From: Odontocerum albicorne
Taxonomy: Eukaryota; Arthropoda; Insecta; Trichoptera; Odontoceridae
Length of the DNA stretch: 64,000 nt
NCBI GenBank assembly: GCA_949825065.1
Contig: OX463846.1
Coordinates: forward strand, 20,221,413 to 20,285,412
Direction: 5' to 3'
Shown: positions 33,415-45,850 of the stretch, in pieces
How positions within the stretch are numbered: position 1 is the stretch's first letter
How the letters are laid out: the number at the start of each line of letters is the position of its first letter
Position numbers and translations under genes: made by a program
Notes under the pieces: model-generated
What the model was told of the DNA's origin: nothing
Database searches by the model: none
Seen by the model: the letters and a program-made list of their open reading frames with translations, nothing else

Positions 33415-36400
33415 TAGATATTTATCAACAGATTGAGATTGGGAACAAACGATGATTTGCTAACTTCCTTACTTCAATCAACATTAATCATTTGAAATAA
33501 TCCATTTTTCACGTATTGAGAATTTTAGATCAACTGTTGACTGGACGAGATCCAAAATTAGCATACAATTTGTCAAATTTGTCGTTTTTTTTAGATTTTA
33601 GGATATTGTCAAATTAAAGGTATAAAAAATTGTCACTCGAATGGTCCCAAACACGAACGGTTGAACCAATCGAGTTAGATTCGAAACTAGGGTGAGATAA
33701 CCGGGGTGCTGGCCCTAGACGCGATATCCAGAGAACGCAAAAAAACGGTCATACATTTATATTGCACTCTATATAATTTGACCATATATATATAGCTTTA
33801 TCACACATTTGATTTCGAAAAAAAGGGGATAAAGTTATTGATGATTTTCCGACCTGAAAGCTCAAAAAATAAAGCTATAAATGCTGTGGGGTAAAATAAT
33901 CAATTATGCGTCTGCCATTTCTTTTGAAGACTGGGTAGTTGGATGATTTTCTGAGAACTCGTTGTAAAATATGGGGAAAATATTACAATTGTATATGATA
34001 TGTTTCCGTTTCCAATTGTAAGCGTTTGAAAAAAGGCACCTTACAGTGACGCCGCGTTTTCAAATGGGCGTTCGAGAATCGAATGTGAATCGAATATTTT
34101 GTCAAATGTATTCTGAAATACATATCCAATCAGATACCTTCTGTGACTGATTATAAATTTTCTCCATTCATACAGACTTAAATATTGCTGTCGACGATCA
34201 AGTTTACTCCATGGGTAATCACATCAAATATGAGAGGTTTTTTTTTCTGAGTAAGCGTTAAATTTTAATACGATTAAATAAAAAAAACTGCTTGTATGGG
34301 TAATCGTTCAATTATTGTATCACTTCCGCTGCATATATTATTATCTGGTGTGCAAATTTCAACGTGCCAATTTCTTCCACTGAACCAGAAAGATTTTAAA
34401 AGGTCCCTTGGGGAAAAGTCAAACTGGAACTTCTAAAATTTGGGTTCTACTTAGAATCAAACTAGTAATTCTTGTTAAAGTTCAAAGTTGTATAAACTAG
34501 GCCACAAAGGCAAACATTTTGTAGGAACATTGTATTATGCGTCTAAAATTATTGTACGCAATTCATTTTTAATTTTAGAGAATATTGCGTCACGTAAAGC
34601 AAGCTAAAGATAATCCTATTCATTTGAGAATTATGTTTATCTCACATTGATTAAACTATAAACAATCGACGTAAGAAATACCGATTCTAATAAGTTGTAA
34701 ATATGATTTTTTCTCCTTAACTATTTCAATATAAAGGTATATTCAATATAAAGGTATACACACGATAAAAACGGCATATTATTACAATTTTTTTAGAGCA
34801 TGCGCTAATATCAATTATTTTTTTGACGCTGATGATGCCTACCACATTTTTAGACGCAATCCATCAATGAAATTAAAACTGTCAAAATATATATTATTTA
34901 GAAATTCAATCATATTTAGCGTGTGAACCATACAAGTGCAAGGGGTATGATATAATTTAAATTGGACGTATATTAGCAAAAAATGACCCAATTCTAAAAA
35001 AAACGCATTTTTTGGTTTATTTAAAATATCAATAAAATATTAACCGATTCTGCATGTGAACTCCCTGATAATTGAGCCAGTCCAAAAAAATCTACCGCGC
35101 CTTTATTCCTGGGTACATGAATTTTCACATGGCTGTAACTCACAATTTTTAATGGCAATGCTTAGTTATTACTACTTAAGCATTAGAAGGGAAATTACAA
35201 ACATGAATAAACACGAACCCCTTTTTGATTGACAAACTTGTTTAATGTACATGACAATTATTTAAATGAAGTAAAATTGTTTTCAGTGTCGTATTCTCGA
35301 ACTGAGCTTTTAGACTTTGTTAAAATAATTTTTCAGTATTCTTCCATATCTCGGTGTATACATTTAGGTTTGAGATCCTTTTAAATTTAGGTTTGAGATC
35401 CTTTTAAATGCATGAGTCCCTTTACAGGGATGCATGAATAATGATTGTTTGTTCGTTATTATTTTTAAATTTTCATTAACTTTATTTTTTCCTTGGATTA
35501 TGCCTTTTTGTCTTATTTATTTTTTTGTAAAATTTGTGTCAAATGAAAATTAAAAATAGATGTGCAAAAATATCAAGCCATGTAAATGATATTATTTCAA
35601 TTTCGTTTTAAAAATGGTTTCATACAAGCCCAAACAAAGTAGCAGGATGTTTATTTACTTATTTCACATGTAAAAACGTGGGTTGGGTTTGTTTTGCATA
35701 ATTTGTCATACCAGAAATGTTTTTAATGACAATAAGAGACATCTTTGAACCAAAGATATTTCCAAAATATTTGGTAGTTTGAATCTGTGCGTTGAAAAAC
35801 AGAAAACTTGTTAAACAGGTTTGAGTCTTAGATAGTTCGTACACAACATACTTTTTCTAGCACTCTTATTTATATTTTTTTAAATTTACAAAGATGGCGA
35901 TATGTTCAAAATATAGAATTAACAAGATTATTGTAATTTCAGACAAGATAAGGGATTGGTTGTCATGTCCGTATGCATTGGAAGATCGAAATTCTGTGGT
36001 ATCTTCTCAAAGCCACATACATAGCCATACGCAAAAAGGATATAACACTTAAAAATGTTTTCGTTTACTTGAAATATCAGAAGATAAAAAACTAATTTAA
36101 AATACTACATCTCCCTCTGGTGACTTAACGTGTTTTCCTGGTTTTCCGTCATCATTTTTCAAATTTCTCTTTCTTTCTCCTGGCCATCGATGACCTTTTA
36201 ATTTTTTTTAATTTGCTGTACTTGTTTTTGTTGTTGTTATTTTGGCTTTTCATTTTTTTTTCCGACTACATTATTAAGGCAAACATGTCTCTCACGTCAC
36301 AAATGCATATTAAAATTTAAGATCTGTTCGTTAGAAAAATTCGCGGAAGAATTCGAGCTTTTATTTTTTCCAAACATTATTATTTATTACAATGAAATTA

Positions 36401-36790
36401 ATTCTATTTGAATGAAAAAATACGAATATGCAATGCATTTAAAAAAAACATAATGTACCTATAATTTAAATATAGGGAGAACTTCTATGCTATGATATGT
36501 ATGCATATATGACGAAGTGGTCTCAATGTATATTTTTTATACTAAATGCTAAACTAGTCAATTTATATATCCACATGCACAGGTATATGTATTCTACTAA
36601 CATATTATATACATATAACATATAATTCGAACTGCATTAAATATTTATAAATCTCATCAATATTATGTCCAAGCAACCCCTCGTTATACACTCAACATCC
36701 GCACTGGTAATTTAATCCTACGTATTACTTTCGTAATATTTTGTGGGGATAAAATAAAAGTGATGATTTAAAATTTATATTTTGTAATCA
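33415..36790. other. Intergenic, unassigned
   Basis: Long AT-rich stretch. Small duplications occur at 34729-34758 and 35367-35409. Mildly GC-richer pieces at 33640-33740 and 34030-34090 are unassigned. No exon-like block was found. Confidence 0.5.
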
Positions 36791-36791
36791 A

Positions 36792-36935
36792 ACTCTATGG
36801 CCTAGTAAGTAAGATGCCATTTTTTCAACCGGAGAATTGTGGGATTGATTCCCGATTCTTTTAAAAAAGGATTAATATCTGGTTTTCAGTCAAGGCATCT
36901 GTAATATCTTTCTGGTCCGTCGGAAGAGATTATTA
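36792..36935 (+). mobile_element. tRNA-derived SINE (family 1)
   Basis: It reads ACTCTATGGCCTAGTAAGTA, then AACCGGAGAATTGTGGGATT, GATTCCCGATTC and TTTCTGGTCCGTCGGAAGAG. All blocks of the family are present in order though diverged. Confidence 0.7.
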
Positions 36936-37246
36936 AACATTATTATTTGGAGTTTTACAAATAAAAAGCGGAAATCTTGAACTATTCATTTATTTTTGGT
37001 TTATTTGAAATATCGAAGAAGCATTTTTAGATTTTTTATTAATCAAAATACGAGTATGAAGCAAATAGTGTTATTTTATGGGTTGTTTTCACCTACTGTT
37101 TTTCTTTCATACAAACCCAATCAACGCAGTATTACGTTTCCATTAATATATTAAACAAGGTAAATATAAATTGGATAGGTTTTGCATTTACACGAGTATA
37201 GTATGTCCAAATGACTTATTGTCTATTCGCTTCATTCATCTATCTA

Positions 37247-37354
37247 TCTATATAAATAATATGTAAATGTTCGTATATTAAAAATCTCTAATCTACGAAA
37301 GTTCTACACCGATTGCTTTGAAATTTTGACTAAAGGTTGCATACGTATACGAAA
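37247..37354 (+). mobile_element. Helitron-type 5' end
   Basis: It begins TCTATATAAATAATATG and contains AAAATCTCTAATCTACGAAA, then GTTCTACACCGATTGCTTTG. This is very close in layout to the second copy of the same end at 38368. A TC start followed by TATATAAATA is typical of insect Helitrons. It is interrupted by the mariner at 37355. Confidence 0.65.
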
Positions 37355-38180
37355 ATGTTTATAAAAAATTTTAGGACCAGCCCCCGTGTGGCGCTGTCAG
37401 TCACCCGATTGGATTTTTTTTTGTTAGGTTACCACAGAATTGTGCGTGTTTTCGATTTTTTACAAGTTTGAAAATGGCATCAACGAGTTTGCATTAAATT
37501 TTGTGTGAAAAACTGATTTAACGGTCCGCAGACCTTGGAAATGTTGGAGAAGTGTTTTTCGGTGGCACAAACGCTTCAGAAGTGGTCGTGAGTCGGTCGA
37601 GGTTGACGAACGCAGTGGCAGTCGTAAATCGATGAAAACATCGATAAAATCAAAGAAATGTTGGCCGAAAACCGCAAATTGACCATCAAAGAGCTGGCAA
37701 AGAACTTGAACATCGCTTATGGATCCGTTCAATATATTTTGGTTAATGATTTGGGCCTCAGACGTGTCGCTGCAAAACTGGTGCCGAAACAGCTCAATTT
37801 CATGCAAAAAAAGGACCGCGTTGAAATCGCGAAAGACATGATTTCCATGAGTTTTTAACCAAAAACAATACGAATACTATCCAGCAGCCTTCGAATTCAC
37901 CTGATCTGGCTCCCTGTGACTTTTTCCTGTTCAACCGGCTTAAAAAACCGCTTCGCGGAACGCATTACAGCACCCGAGAGGATGTCACGAAAAAATCGAA
38001 GACAGCTCTGATGAACATACCGAAAATTGAGTAACAGCGGTGTTTCGAGGATTGGATCAAGCGCTGGCGTAAGTGCGTTGCAGTCGATGGGGAGTACTTT
38101 GAAGGGGACCATATCGATTTTGATGAATACACTTGTATTTTCGATTTTATGAATAAAGTCCTAAAACTTTTTGATCAAGG
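37355..38180 (+). mobile_element. Mariner element with internally deleted, broken transposase
   Basis: The right end CCTAAAACTTTTTGATCAAG (ending at 38180) is followed by TA, and is the inverse of the start of the fragment at 32067. The left end is degenerate. Coding scraps run from an ATG at 37472, through a helix-turn-helix region (KELAKNLNIAYGSVQYILVN, 37688 onward), to the C-terminal catalytic block SPDLAPCDFFLFNRLKKPL at about 37895 and RWRKCVAVDGEYFEG. The middle of the domain, with the first two catalytic acidic residues, is deleted, and frameshifts are present. It cannot encode an active transposase. Confidence 0.85.
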
Positions 38181-38367
38181 TAGTATATATTTTTTTATTT
38201 ACAGTTGTATATAAAAAAGTTTATAAATCAGACGAAATAACGGGAGCACCTCCTGCAGCGACACACGTAAACTAAACAATTCTCCTGGACAGTTATGTCA
38301 CATTGCATTTTCGACGTTTCGGAATTGATGTTAAGTAATTAAATATTAAATAATAAATATAAAATAT
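38181..38367 (+). mobile_element. Possible continuation of the first Helitron
   Basis: Unassigned 187 bp between the mariner and the next Helitron end. It contains a GC-richer word series (GGGAGCACCTCCTGCAGCGA) and may be the rest of the element that the mariner entered. Confidence 0.35.
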
Positions 38368-38460
38368 TTATATAAATAAAAATGTTAATGTTCGTTAATT
38401 AAAAATCTCCGAAAGTTATTCACGGATTGCTTTGAAATGTTGGCCGTTCCATTTTGATTT

Positions 38461-38575
38461 TGAATATTAAATAATTAAATATTAAATAATTAAATATTAA
38501 ATAATTAAATATTAAATAATTAAATATTAAATATTTAATATTAAATATTTAAATATAAAATTTTCAAATACGTTT
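38461..38575. repeat. 15-bp AT tandem array inside Helitron
   Basis: Units of about 15 bp (TAAATATTAAATAAT) repeat several times and turn into palindromic AAATATTTAATATT. Confidence 0.85.
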
Positions 38576-39861
38576 ATTGAAAAATAGCGCCATTTGCTTG
38601 GATGTAGAAGTATACTTAATTTTTATCTGCCATTTTGTACTGTCGCGTCGTAATAGTTGTGCGCTTTTGATCCGGTATTTTTAAACTGTTTTTTATTATT
38701 TTTCAGTACAATTAGCGGTGAATTTAAACTGTATCGATTGATTTTCATTTGAATTCATGGTATGTATCTGTGTATGTTTTATACATTTTAATTATTAAAA
38801 GTTTCACGTGTTCATTAATGACGCGTGCAACATGCCACATCCAAATCAAATTCGTGCGTGGTTTGCAATGTCTTTCCTTAACATTTAATTAATTCCAATA
38901 ATCTCTCTCTTTTCTTAACATTTAATTTGTTCCAATAATATCTGTATTTCCTTAACAATACTCCTATTTGACAAATATTTCCTTAAAAATACTCCTATTT
39001 GACAAATGCGTGTCCAGCTGCAAAACGATCGATCAGCTGAGATATTCTCAAATCAATTGCTGGAAATTGGGAACGGAAAGGTGCCGGTTAATATGGTCTC
39101 AGGACGAATTTAATTTCCTCATAACTTCTGCAATTTAGTGACGTCAAAAGAAGAATCGGTTGAAAAAGTATTTCCCTATATTCAAATAAATTATAAGAAT
39201 CACGATTGGCTGCGTGAACGAGCTATTCTTGCCGCCAAGAACAAAGACGTCTACGAACTTAACAATATTATTCAGTTCATTTTTTAATGTTTCACAATTT
39301 TATATGTTTTTGTTACCATTACTCTTATTTGACAAATATTTCCTTCACAATACTCCTATTTGACAAATGCGTGTCACAATTTTATATGTTTTTGTAATAA
39401 CTTTCTTTCTTCTTTTTCAGTGCAATCGATCTACTTTAGTTCATCAAAATGTCGAGGAAGCAGCAGAGCGACGTGAAGCCGACTTGAGGATGCACGGTTG
39501 CAAGCACGGCGATCGCGTCCTGCAGCTTCAGAACTGCTTCGTTCTCAACAGAATGAACGCGACAGGCTGATAGTGGCTGAAAGAGGTCTCAAGGAATATC
39601 AAAAGTATATTTTTTATATAGAATTTAATTTTATCTCTATGTTTATATTTCAAAATCTATCAAATCATCTGTAGAAATGGAGATTTTTTTAATTAGTTAC
39701 AATTATCTCTCTATCTTCCCTTAACATTAAATTAATTTTAATTATCTCTCTGTCTTCCTTTAACATTTTATTAGTTACTTTTACAATATGTTTCGCAATT
39801 TTATATGTGGCCTGAAACTCTACTTTGTGGCGACACGTAAAGACGTTGAAATTAACTACAA

Positions 39862-40075
39862 ATGTGCGTGTTCAGCTGCAAAACGATCGATCAGCTGAGA
39901 TATTCTCACATCAATTGCTGAAAATTGGGAACGGAAAGGTGCCGGTCGGAAAGGTGCAGACTTGAGGATGCACGGTTGCGAGCACGGTGATCGCGTTTTG
40001 CATCTTCAGATCTTCTTCGTTCTCAAGAGAATGAACGCGACAGACTGAGAGTGGCTGAAAGACATAAAAAATATT
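39862..40075 (+). pseudogene. Second, partial copy of Helitron segments
   Basis: 39862-39950 repeats the helicase segment of 39003-39090 (TGCAAAACGATCGATCAGCT). It is then joined to a copy of the segment at 39476-39570 (GACTTGAGGATGCACGGTTG). The fused order differs from the first copy, showing a rearrangement or a second element. Confidence 0.75.
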
Positions 40076-40189
40076 GTATACCCACAATCATTGTGAAATT
40101 AAACATATTAGAAACGTGTGCTTTCTCTTTTCTTTCTTTTCCATTTAACCAGACTGAGCCACAGCAATGCGTGGCCGGGTACAGCTCGT

Positions 40190-40535
40190 AATTAATAAAA
40201 TTTCTGATATTCATCAATTAATTGATAACGATAATGCTTGGGCAGATATTGACATTATTTTTAAATAATGATACCGCAGGGTTTCAAATCCAAAGGGGTT
40301 AGTTATAAAACCCCGAGGAAATTATAAAGCTAGCTGCTTCATGCTAGCGACGGTTCAACATTAAATAAAACATTAACATATGTATATAGGTTTATTTTTA
40401 CAAGTACATCACGTAAGCTATCACCATAATGGTTAAGTAATTACTACTATATATGTTTTTATCCGTAAAATACTGTCTCATGGGGAACACAGTAAGAAAT
40501 AGAGAAAAGGATGAATTATTTACTATACAGAATGA
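40190..40535. other. Intergenic, unassigned
   Basis: AT-rich. A tRNA-like GGGTTTCAAATCC at 40280 is too isolated to call. Confidence 0.4.
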
Positions 40536-40539
40536 CCCA

Positions 40540-41710
40540 GAATACACTGCACTTTTGTTTTCTTTATTACTCGAGAACGCGTAGAAGGAGAAGCGTCATT
40601 CGTAATTGTTCTGGTAATTTTAGTTGCCATGTCTCTTCACAGGGCAAGAGCTTACGTTTTGCATCCATACGTTTTACGAAAACAATGGTTCATTTGTAAG
40701 TAGATTATTTCAAGTTGAGTACCAATAACACAGTGTAAGATGGTATCTGAGCACCAATTTTATCAAGTATTGGGTTAAATGATTTGAAGAGACTGGTTTC
40801 ACGCTGAAATCTCGACCCCTAGGTTGCCCGCGGACTTCTCGAACAGAGTCAAGTATTATAAAGCAAGCCAATATAAAGCAAGTCAATGAGTCTTTGCTCG
40901 CCGATTTGACGCTATCAATCCGCAAGCGTTTGTCAACACTAGCGATGTCGCGTATGACCTTGCAGCAAATTTTATTGCTTGACTTAAAACTTGATCCCTA
41001 TAAAATTCAACTTGATCAGAATTTAAATGAACCAGACTTTGTTACATGCTTGGATTTCGCGACTAAAATGTTGGAACAGTTCTGCGGGTTTAACAACATA
41101 CTCTTTTCAGACGAGGCATATTTCCATTTGAAGGCTTCGCAAGTAAAATTGGAGTATTGAAAACTCAAGCCTGAAATATCAGAAACCACTCCACTGTGCC
41201 CGAAGAACCATTATGGCAGCCATGTCAGCGTCAGGAATCATCGGTCCTTATTTCTTTGAGAACGTTCGAGGCCAAGCAATAAAAATTCGTATTACGTTCA
41301 AACGCTGAAAGAGTTTTTGACTGAAATTGCAAGAATTTCCGGGATGCAATTCGAAGACGTGGTTCCAATAGAACAGAGCCACTGGTCTCATGTCCAATAA
41401 CAATTTGAAGGTGGTTTAAGATATGTTAACTGGAAAACTCATTTCGCAAAAGGTTGACATTATGTGGCCACTATAAAGTTTCGATTTGTCCTCACTTGTT
41501 TTTTTTTGTTGTGGGGATACCTAAAAGTCAATTATACACAAATAATCCAATGACTACACTCCAATTAATACAAAACGTTCGTCTAGAGATTGAAGACATA
41601 CATCGAAAAACATGCAGGCGCATGCTTGAAAAGTTTCAAACCAGATTACATAAATGTCGTCGATGAGATGGTAGTCATCTCGATGATGTTATTTTTAAAA
41701 ATAAATTACA
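40540..41710 (+). pseudogene. Tc1/mariner-superfamily transposase fossil
   Basis: Across several frames the strand reads a decayed N-terminus, then CPRTSRTESSI near 40830, SRMTLQQILLLDLKLDPYKI near 40955, FNNILFSDEAYFHL near 41095 (first catalytic Asp), GIIGPYFFEN near 41240, and GIPKSQLYTNNPMTTLQL near 41515. The tail RRMLEKFQTRLHKCRR ends near 41666. This order covers almost a whole transposase. The positions of the second Asp and the last acidic residue are altered and there are many stops and shifts. It is the same superfamily as 6700-7560. Confidence 0.78.
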
Positions 41711-41714
41711 TATT

Positions 41715-42635
41715 TCTTGTAACATGTTGCAGTAATCAAAGACGAACATTAAACCAGTGTTTTTTAGTAAATTTTTCAAACGTGATCTTTATTATAATTC
41801 TAAGCCACCTCAATTTTGTGAAATTACTTTACGAATTTCCCTGCTTTATATTATTCCATAAATACATTTTTATTTAAATTCTAAAAGTTTCTTTGTTTTA
41901 ATAATTGGAAATAGTAAGATATCGAAGGAAATATTGATTTGAACAAGATGACGAACTGAAAACCTCATAAACTTACTACTCTATGATATACGAAGACCTC
42001 ATGATTATCGTATTCTTGGAAGATCTCAAAGGATAAAAAGGCAACTAGGAGTCAACGTCTCGAAAAAAAAGACAATAATACTGAGAAAAATAATTTTAAT
42101 ACCTCTCAAAAACATTTAAATTCTGATAGCAGAATAAGCAACGTTTTTCATTTACATTCTTTTGCGAAATACATATATTTTGAAAAATATAAACATATTT
42201 TTTCCGAATTATAAAAGGACGTTTTTTACCCTCACTTTATTATAATTTTTTGACTTGGAACTGAGTAATCATTCGGAGAAAAATATGTGAGAGGTAAAAT
42301 TACATTTCGTCGTCAGCTACGCTTTAATATATATTTTTTACATCTGTTATTTTTCTGTGGAACTCAAGGCGGAAAAAAACAAGACTACCTAAAATCTAAA
42401 CATTTAAAAAAAGTCATATTATATTAAAACACTATAGTGGACTAAACAGTACTTCTCTGATTGAACACTCAATAAAATAAGAAGTCGTAAAGAAAACCGA
42501 TTTCAAAGAATATGTTTGTTGATTGGAAGGAAACTATTGTCAGATAGTCAATTATTCACTATAAATCTGGGTTCAGGCGTGATCGATTTTAACACGCAAC
42601 AATTCCAAGTCAATTAATTTTACTCACAGTTCAGT
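41715..42635. other. Intergenic, unassigned
   Basis: AT-rich. Nothing recognised. Confidence 0.5.
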
Positions 42636-42639
42636 TCGT

Positions 42640-43390
42640 TCCGACCTCCACCCATGCTGTTATGGGGGACAAAATAAGTTCCCATCCAACGCGATTACCA
42701 CTGGAAGATCGGAATCTTCTTTATCTTAATCTTTTTTTATGAGCGTGACGTCACATAGTGACGAAGAAGGAACTGCCCAAACAGACTCCTCGGGTGGAGA
42801 CACACCTAAGTGTGAAAATAATAATATTGACGACTGACGACAGGCGTATCCTGATGCAAAGAAATAACTTAAATGTCTGTCGTCCCACGGAGGAAGACGA
42901 CCAACGATGTTGCCAAGTCGACAACAGGGCCTCAAGGTAGGCTTTAAAAAATGCGTGAACGGTCATCCCTGGCAAGGGGTGAAGACGGATGTCGCCTATA
43001 CTCGCGGCCTGACTCTTACTAAGAAGGATAATCGCGGCGCGTCGCTGGACTTTCAGATCCAACGGAGCGAGCACAGTTTAGACCGAGAATGCTTCTGTCG
43101 AGCATGCCCTATAAACTTTGGCGATAGCCAACAACGCCCACCGTTGACCGCCAATCAGCATCCTCCTAGCATATTCTATGTGCCCAGCACCTGGCTGCAT
43201 ATCACAAAATTCCCAAGAATACCGCATTATAGTCTGCTGTACGGAACGGTAGGCCCCATATGGGTTTCGCCAATTTTACTCAAAATCAACCTATGATAAA
43301 ACTGGAATCTAAGCAGGCAGCTTGACGATACTTTACAAATGGTAAGAAAATAATATATTCATGCCCTGCCGTCCCATGGGCATGCTATGG
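42640..43390 (-). pseudogene. LINE polymerase C-terminal fragment (R1/I-like)
   Basis: The minus strand reads RWALLAIAKVYRACSTEAF near 43110, then LAPLDLKVQRRAAIILLSKS near 43040, then STWQHRWSSSSVGRQTFKLF near 42870. The A-YR-x-(V/C)STEA-x-x-(V/L)...PLDL order and the closing W-x-x-RW-x-S-x-x-GR-x-T are typical of the region after the reverse transcriptase in R1/I-type LINEs. It is much richer in GC than its surroundings, suggesting a younger or differently composed insertion. Frameshifts break it. Confidence 0.72.
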
Positions 43391-43394
43391 TCAA

Positions 43395-44560
43395 CATAAA
43401 GCCGTAAACTTTGGTCAAGTGTGAATCAAGTTGAAAAGTAATTTAAAGCAAACGCTGTGGTTTTAACAAAACTCTTTAAATCAAATTAACAGTTAAATCA
43501 GAAGTCTTAGAAATTATTAATTGCGGATGACTATTATTATAAAAGGAACATTTTTTAACTTTTGAAGAGAAATGTTATTTTTTATCAAAGTGTAATTAAT
43601 TCATTAAAAGTATATAAAATATTTGCTATTCATTATCGAAATGTAATAAATTCATAAAATATGATAGCATAATATTTATATACTTGTAAATATGATATTT
43701 GAGAATTCTATTAGTATTTCTTGGTGGGCAAGAATTTAGAAAAAAAATCATTATGTTTTGTTGCTTAAAATATTGACACGAGCCTTTATCCTTCTCAATT
43801 CGATTCCGGCTATACCACAGTTCTCAACATTTATTAGCCCGATGAAGCCACACTTCATTCAGAATATAGTTATATAATTTGTAAGAGTTTGTTTGCTTGT
43901 TTTCCCTATCACGTTGAGTGACAAGGAAAACAATGTCTAGATAAAATCAGAAATAAAAGTCCCCGAAGTTGGAGATGAGATAGCTCTCTTTACTAATAAT
44001 CAATAAATTATTTATAAATGGCCTTTTCAAAATTGATTATTGACTATTATTTTAGTTGATTAAAAATTTTATTTTCTTGTTATCGATTCAATACTTCTTA
44101 ACTTTTTTTACCATCTATGAAATAAAATTTGTTTTGTAAGTTCTTTTGAATGAAAAAGCCAATTCCACTCTGTGTGTATTTAATTTTTTTACTACGATTT
44201 AACTGAAAAACTTTTACGTCAAGGAATAAGAATCTAGCAAAACATCAAAAGATTGAAGATGAAAGTACTGTAAAATATATAAGGTAAAAATTAAAATTGT
44301 ATGTATGTTATAATCATTTTAAAAAAGTGAGTAGGTTGTCGAAATGGTACAACAACCACTTATGGAAAGAAATATACTTGGAAGGGACAGGAAATGGAAG
44401 AGACACTAAAAATATATATTACGAAATAACCTTTTATTTGAGTTGGTTTGAAACTCACCTTGAAGCATTGGGTGTGGAACATTGTAGGGGGAATAGGGCA
44501 CGACATAAGGAACATTGATAGTACCAACCATTAAGCCCGATGATTAAAAGCGACTAACGA
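43395..44560. other. Intergenic, unassigned
   Basis: AT-rich. The 73-codon open frame at 44297-44518 is not recognised. Confidence 0.45.
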
Positions 44561-44564
44561 GTTG

Positions 44565-44700
44565 ATAGGCCGGCCCGGCTATGTTGATCGCGCTTTCGTA
44601 GCGTCTGGTCCAACATTATTGAATAGACTTCCTCCGGAGTATCTGAGGTCTGAATAAATTAAAACCTTCTAGATACGTCTTACCATGACAGAACTTTGGT
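44565..44700 (+). pseudogene. LINE polymerase extreme C-terminus
   Basis: It reads DRAFVASGPTLLNRLPPEYLR, with a stop in the following frame before KTF. RSF-x-V-x-GP-x-LWN-LPPELR is a widespread last motif of CR1/L2-type LINE polymerases. Only this tail remains. Confidence 0.6.
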
Positions 44701-44849
44701 TTGATTGAATATATTTAATGAAATTCAATATATTAATAACAAAAAATATAATGATATAGGAATACAAATACATATCAACATGCCACGTCCTCTATGGAGT
44801 AGGCAGATAGAACAAATCTCAAAACTTTTCTATCCAAGTAGACAACTTT

Positions 44850-45400
44850 CACCTCCTCCAAATTCATTCATCTCATCATGCACAACCTTATGTTATTCTT
44901 ACTTTTCACTTTACCTTCTTTCAAATCTTATCCATTTGATTCAGCCACGTTTTCCTCGGTTTATCTTTTCCACACACACCTTGCAATTCTGATTTGTAAG
45001 TTCGCTTTCTCATTCTTTCATAATTTATTCTCTCCACATGTTCACACCATCTTAAAGCTCTTTTCTTTATCTTACTTAAAACATCCATTTTATCTATGCA
45101 TTCATTTCTAATGACTTTATTCCGCCTTCTTTCAAACATTGCTATTCCACAAATTTTCCTTAGTGCACGCATTTCCGCAATATTTATTCTGCCAAGTCCA
45201 AGTTTCCCTTCCATTCATCAAGGTGGGCACCAACACACTATAATGTACAGTAATTTTTGCTACTGTTAATATTGCGCGATTGTTGTAGATAACATTAAGT
45301 GCTTCGTTCATCTTGTTTCCTGTCACTACTCTTCTTTCAATGTCTCTTTCAACTCGCCCATCATACATACACATATTGCCCAGATGACAGTGCTGTTCAA
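44850..45400 (-). pseudogene. LINE reverse transcriptase C-terminal half
   Basis: Two minus frames overlap in order. First DGRVERDIERRVVTGNKMNE, then VHYSVLVPTLMNGRETWTWQ (45374 to about 45190). Then MRALRKICGIAMFERRRNKV, ALRWCEHVERINYERMRKRT and DKPRKTWLNQMDKI (down to 44921). This is the standard thumb-to-tail order of a major insect LINE family, more complete than the copies at 33069 and 62230. One frameshift near 45190 separates the parts. FADD is absent, so it is 5'-truncated. Confidence 0.85.
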
Positions 45401-45489
45401 CCTATTCCAGTTTTTCTGAATTAGCCCATACATCGCACAAAATAGTTATACAAGAAATATTAACAGGAAAAACGTTAGATACTATTAAT

Positions 45490-45585
45490 GAAAGGAAAAT
45501 TTATGCACCACCGTTTAGAGAGTAAACTCTCCTCAAGGGCGCTTTAACTTGGGACTGAAATCAGCTGTTATTGATAAAATAGGTT
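45490..45585 (-). repeat. tRNA-like repeat (family 3), fragment
   Basis: The minus strand reads TTCAGTCCCAAGTTAAAGCG, then CTTGAGGAGAGTTTACTCTC and TAAACGGTGG, matching the portion of 28771-28860 after the B box. Confidence 0.6.
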
Positions 45586-45599
45586 AAAAATAATAAAAT

Positions 45600-45850
45600 C
45601 TATCTTCTTCAGTTACAATCCTGGTGATTGGTTAGCTGCAAAGCCCTGCATCTCCTCCTCCACTCCGCTCGGTCTTCAGCGATCCTCTTGAGCTCTGTAT
45701 AGGAGGTGCAGCCCATATCATAGCATATTTGCTCCAGATATTCTCGGCGAGGACGCCCTCTGCCAATCGATCCCTCAATCATTCCCTCCAGTATATTGTG
45801 CAGGAGATTTTTATGTCGCAGCATATGACCCATCCATTCTGCACGCCTTT
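45600..45850 (-). pseudogene. LINE polymerase C-terminal tail (second family)
   Basis: One minus frame reads MGHMLRHKNLLHNILEGMIE, then GSIGRGRPRREYLEQICYDM and AEDRAEWRRRCRALQLTNHQ. IGH-x-LRH, GRGRPR-x-EY-x-x-Q and AEDR-x-EWR are the conserved end of another LINE family. The frame is still open over 74 codons, so this is one of the younger scraps. Confidence 0.82.

Larger units (their letters stand above)
38368..40188 (+). mobile_element. Decayed Helitron with helicase fragments
   Basis: The 5' end TATATAAATAAAAATG at 38370 repeats the one at 37247. The 3' end carries the stem GCCAC...GTGGC (40158-40175), then CGGGTACAGCTCG before a T: the CTRR-type terminus of Helitrons preceded by a hairpin, with CTCG where CTAG is expected. 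Inside, 39003-39285 reads VQLQNDRSAEIFSNQLLEIG, then SKEESVEKVFPYIQINYKNH and DWLRERAILAAKNKDVYELN. This is the Pif1-like helicase part of a Helitron RepHel protein. The Rep domain is absent and stops occur, so the element is dead. Confidence 0.82.
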
